Shown here piece after piece: positions 63,204 through 64,000 of a stretch of 64,000 bases of DNA. Below the pieces are notes generated by a model that saw only the letters and a list, made by a program, of their open reading frames with translations, was not told the DNA's origin and did no database searches. Source of the DNA: Lelliottia nimipressuralis (GTDB lineage Bacteria > Pseudomonadota > Gammaproteobacteria > Enterobacterales > Enterobacteriaceae); NCBI RefSeq assembly GCF_004115925.1, contig NZ_SDDX01000027.1, forward strand, positions 1-64,000, written 5' to 3'. Positions within the stretch are counted from its first letter, which is position 1. Each line of letters opens with the position of its first letter. A program made the translations under genes and the position numbers.

Positions 63204-64000
63204 ATGAATTTCCTTATTAATGATGGAGTTATCTATCGTGACGACGATGGTGCTATCTGGAGGATGGACGCACCTCAGAATGTAACAACTCTGCCAACTA
63301 CCGCTGCAAGAATCCTGACTTACTTACTACAAAACGCTAACAGTAATCAGGTTATTTCTAGAGATGAGATATTTGAACACATCTGGAGTCAACATGGTCT
63401 CCAGGCCTCTAATAATACTCTAAATCAGTACATTTCGTTAATTCGCAAAACCTTATTGGAAATGCAGTGCGAAGAAGAAATTATCAAGACCGTACCACGA
63501 TTGGGATTTCTAATAACGGCGTCTGTAAAAGTGAGTTCCTCTCAGAGCCCTTCACAGGACAATGAATATAATATTTCTGTCGAAAATACCGACAATAACA
63601 GAACTAAAACAAGAATATCATTAAAGACAAAGATAGCGATATTTATTCTCTTTCTTAGTGCTCTTTTTATGGTTAATACATTATACGAGGCTTTAATTCA
63701 ATCAAGGTATAACATTGCTAAAGCATCAATTGAGGAACTCGGAAATCTTCATGGCTGCCCAATATATACTTTCTTTAAAAGTTCACCAACTCAACTTAAA
63801 CTGAAAGTGGACCGAGTTGCAAAAATAGCAGACAGATACAATTTAAATTGCGTTAATAATTCTATATATTATTTCCACATAGAAAATATGTTCGTTGAAT
63901 CACCCCGTTATTTCTTAGCACGATGCACACTCGTAAATGGCGAACTCAAAAATATTTCTGGGTGTATAACGGTCTACGATGGAGGCTATGCTAATGAAAA
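63204..64000 (+). CDS. CadC/ToxR-like membrane transcription regulator, partial
   Basis: The first 265 residues of a gene that runs off the window. An OmpR-type winged helix fills the cytosolic N-terminus (LINDGVIYRDDDGAIWRMDAP, LPTTAARILTYLLQNANSNQVISRDEIFEHIWSQHG, NTLNQYISLIRKTLLEM, IKTVPRLGFLI). A Ser/Asn-rich linker and one membrane helix (KIAIFILFLSALFMVNTLYEAL, about residues 145-166) follow, then a periplasmic part with Cys residues (LHGCPIYTFF, LNCVNNSIYY). Such proteins sense envelope or acid signals and act on nearby genes. AGTTGAGAAAAATAG is a weak site before the ATG. Confidence 0.88.
   Translation, partial: MNFLINDGVIYRDDDGAIWRMDAPQNVTTLPTTAARILTYLLQNANSNQVISRDEIFEHIWSQHGLQASNNTLNQYISLIRKTLLEMQCEEEIIKTVPRLGFLITASVKVSSSQSPSQDNEYNISVENTDNNRTKTRISLKTKIAIFILFLSALFMVNTLYEALIQSRYNIAKASIEELGNLHGCPIYTFFKSSPTQLKLKVDRVAKIADRYNLNCVNNSIYYFHIENMFVESPRYFLARCTLVNGELKNISGCITVYDGGYANE

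Overview
The window reads as a large part of a conjugative, F-like (RepFIIA/IncFII-type) plasmid of an enterobacterium. It carries a near-complete F-type transfer operon (traM to traI) and a RepFIIA replicon laid out like that of R1/R100 (copB, the CopA/CopT antisense region, tap, repA, oriR). Other Enterobacterales plasmid genes are umuDC, an Hha-like regulator, a DUF2913 gene, KlcA/ArdB, tacAT and ccdAB. A pectin-oligomer utilisation cluster (ogl, kdgF, a TogT-like symporter) suggests a plant-associated or pectinolytic host. The sequence alone does not fix the genus.

Layout. 1-5.3 kb: SOS polymerase genes umuDC with a perfect LexA box, a truncated SRAP (YedK-like) gene, an IS200/IS605-type tnpB element with two in-frame stops, and a tacAT-like toxin-antitoxin pair with twin operators. 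5.9-10.7 kb: the leading region, with all genes on the + strand. Two related ~450-bp non-coding blocks precede genes whose first residues are nearly identical; they look like single-stranded (Frpo/ssi-type) promoters. The genes include an adenine-methylase-like protein, an extended KlcA/ArdB antirestriction protein and a DUF5983-like protein. 10.7-11.7 kb: a lytic transglycosylase and oriT, with a GGGTGT/GG nic-like core and ten GANTC TraM-type boxes. 11.7-40.2 kb: the transfer genes, with ccdAB inserted antisense between trbI and traW, a new exclusion-type membrane gene in the traS slot and no traT. 40.3-45.6 kb: a DUF2726 gene and the replicon, which has an extra RepA-like cistron inserted between tap and repA, then a small-gene cluster with an Hha homologue.

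46-57 kb is accessory: the pectin cluster with KdgR-like boxes, small hypothetical genes, a decayed second copy of the 44-kb gene pair, two exported small proteins and a tyrosine recombinase. Beside the recombinase lies a SIR2-NTPase gene that looks like a phage-defence protein, split into two frames at a run of eight A residues. 57.4-61.5 kb is a nest of three broken ISNCY-type elements. 61.5-64 kb is AT-rich and holds two lipoproteins and a CadC-like membrane regulator that runs off the window.

Working together: TraI, TraM, TraY and TraD would process and deliver the minus strand from oriT. The leading region would enter the recipient first and could express anti-restriction functions before the second strand is made. 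CcdAB and TacAT would stabilise the plasmid, and the accessory region adds pectin catabolism and possible phage defence. The most unusual points are the split SIR2-NTPase, the tap-ORF-repA coupling cascade, the paired single-strand promoter candidates, the ccdAB insertion, and a TrbB that has lost its CXXC motif.
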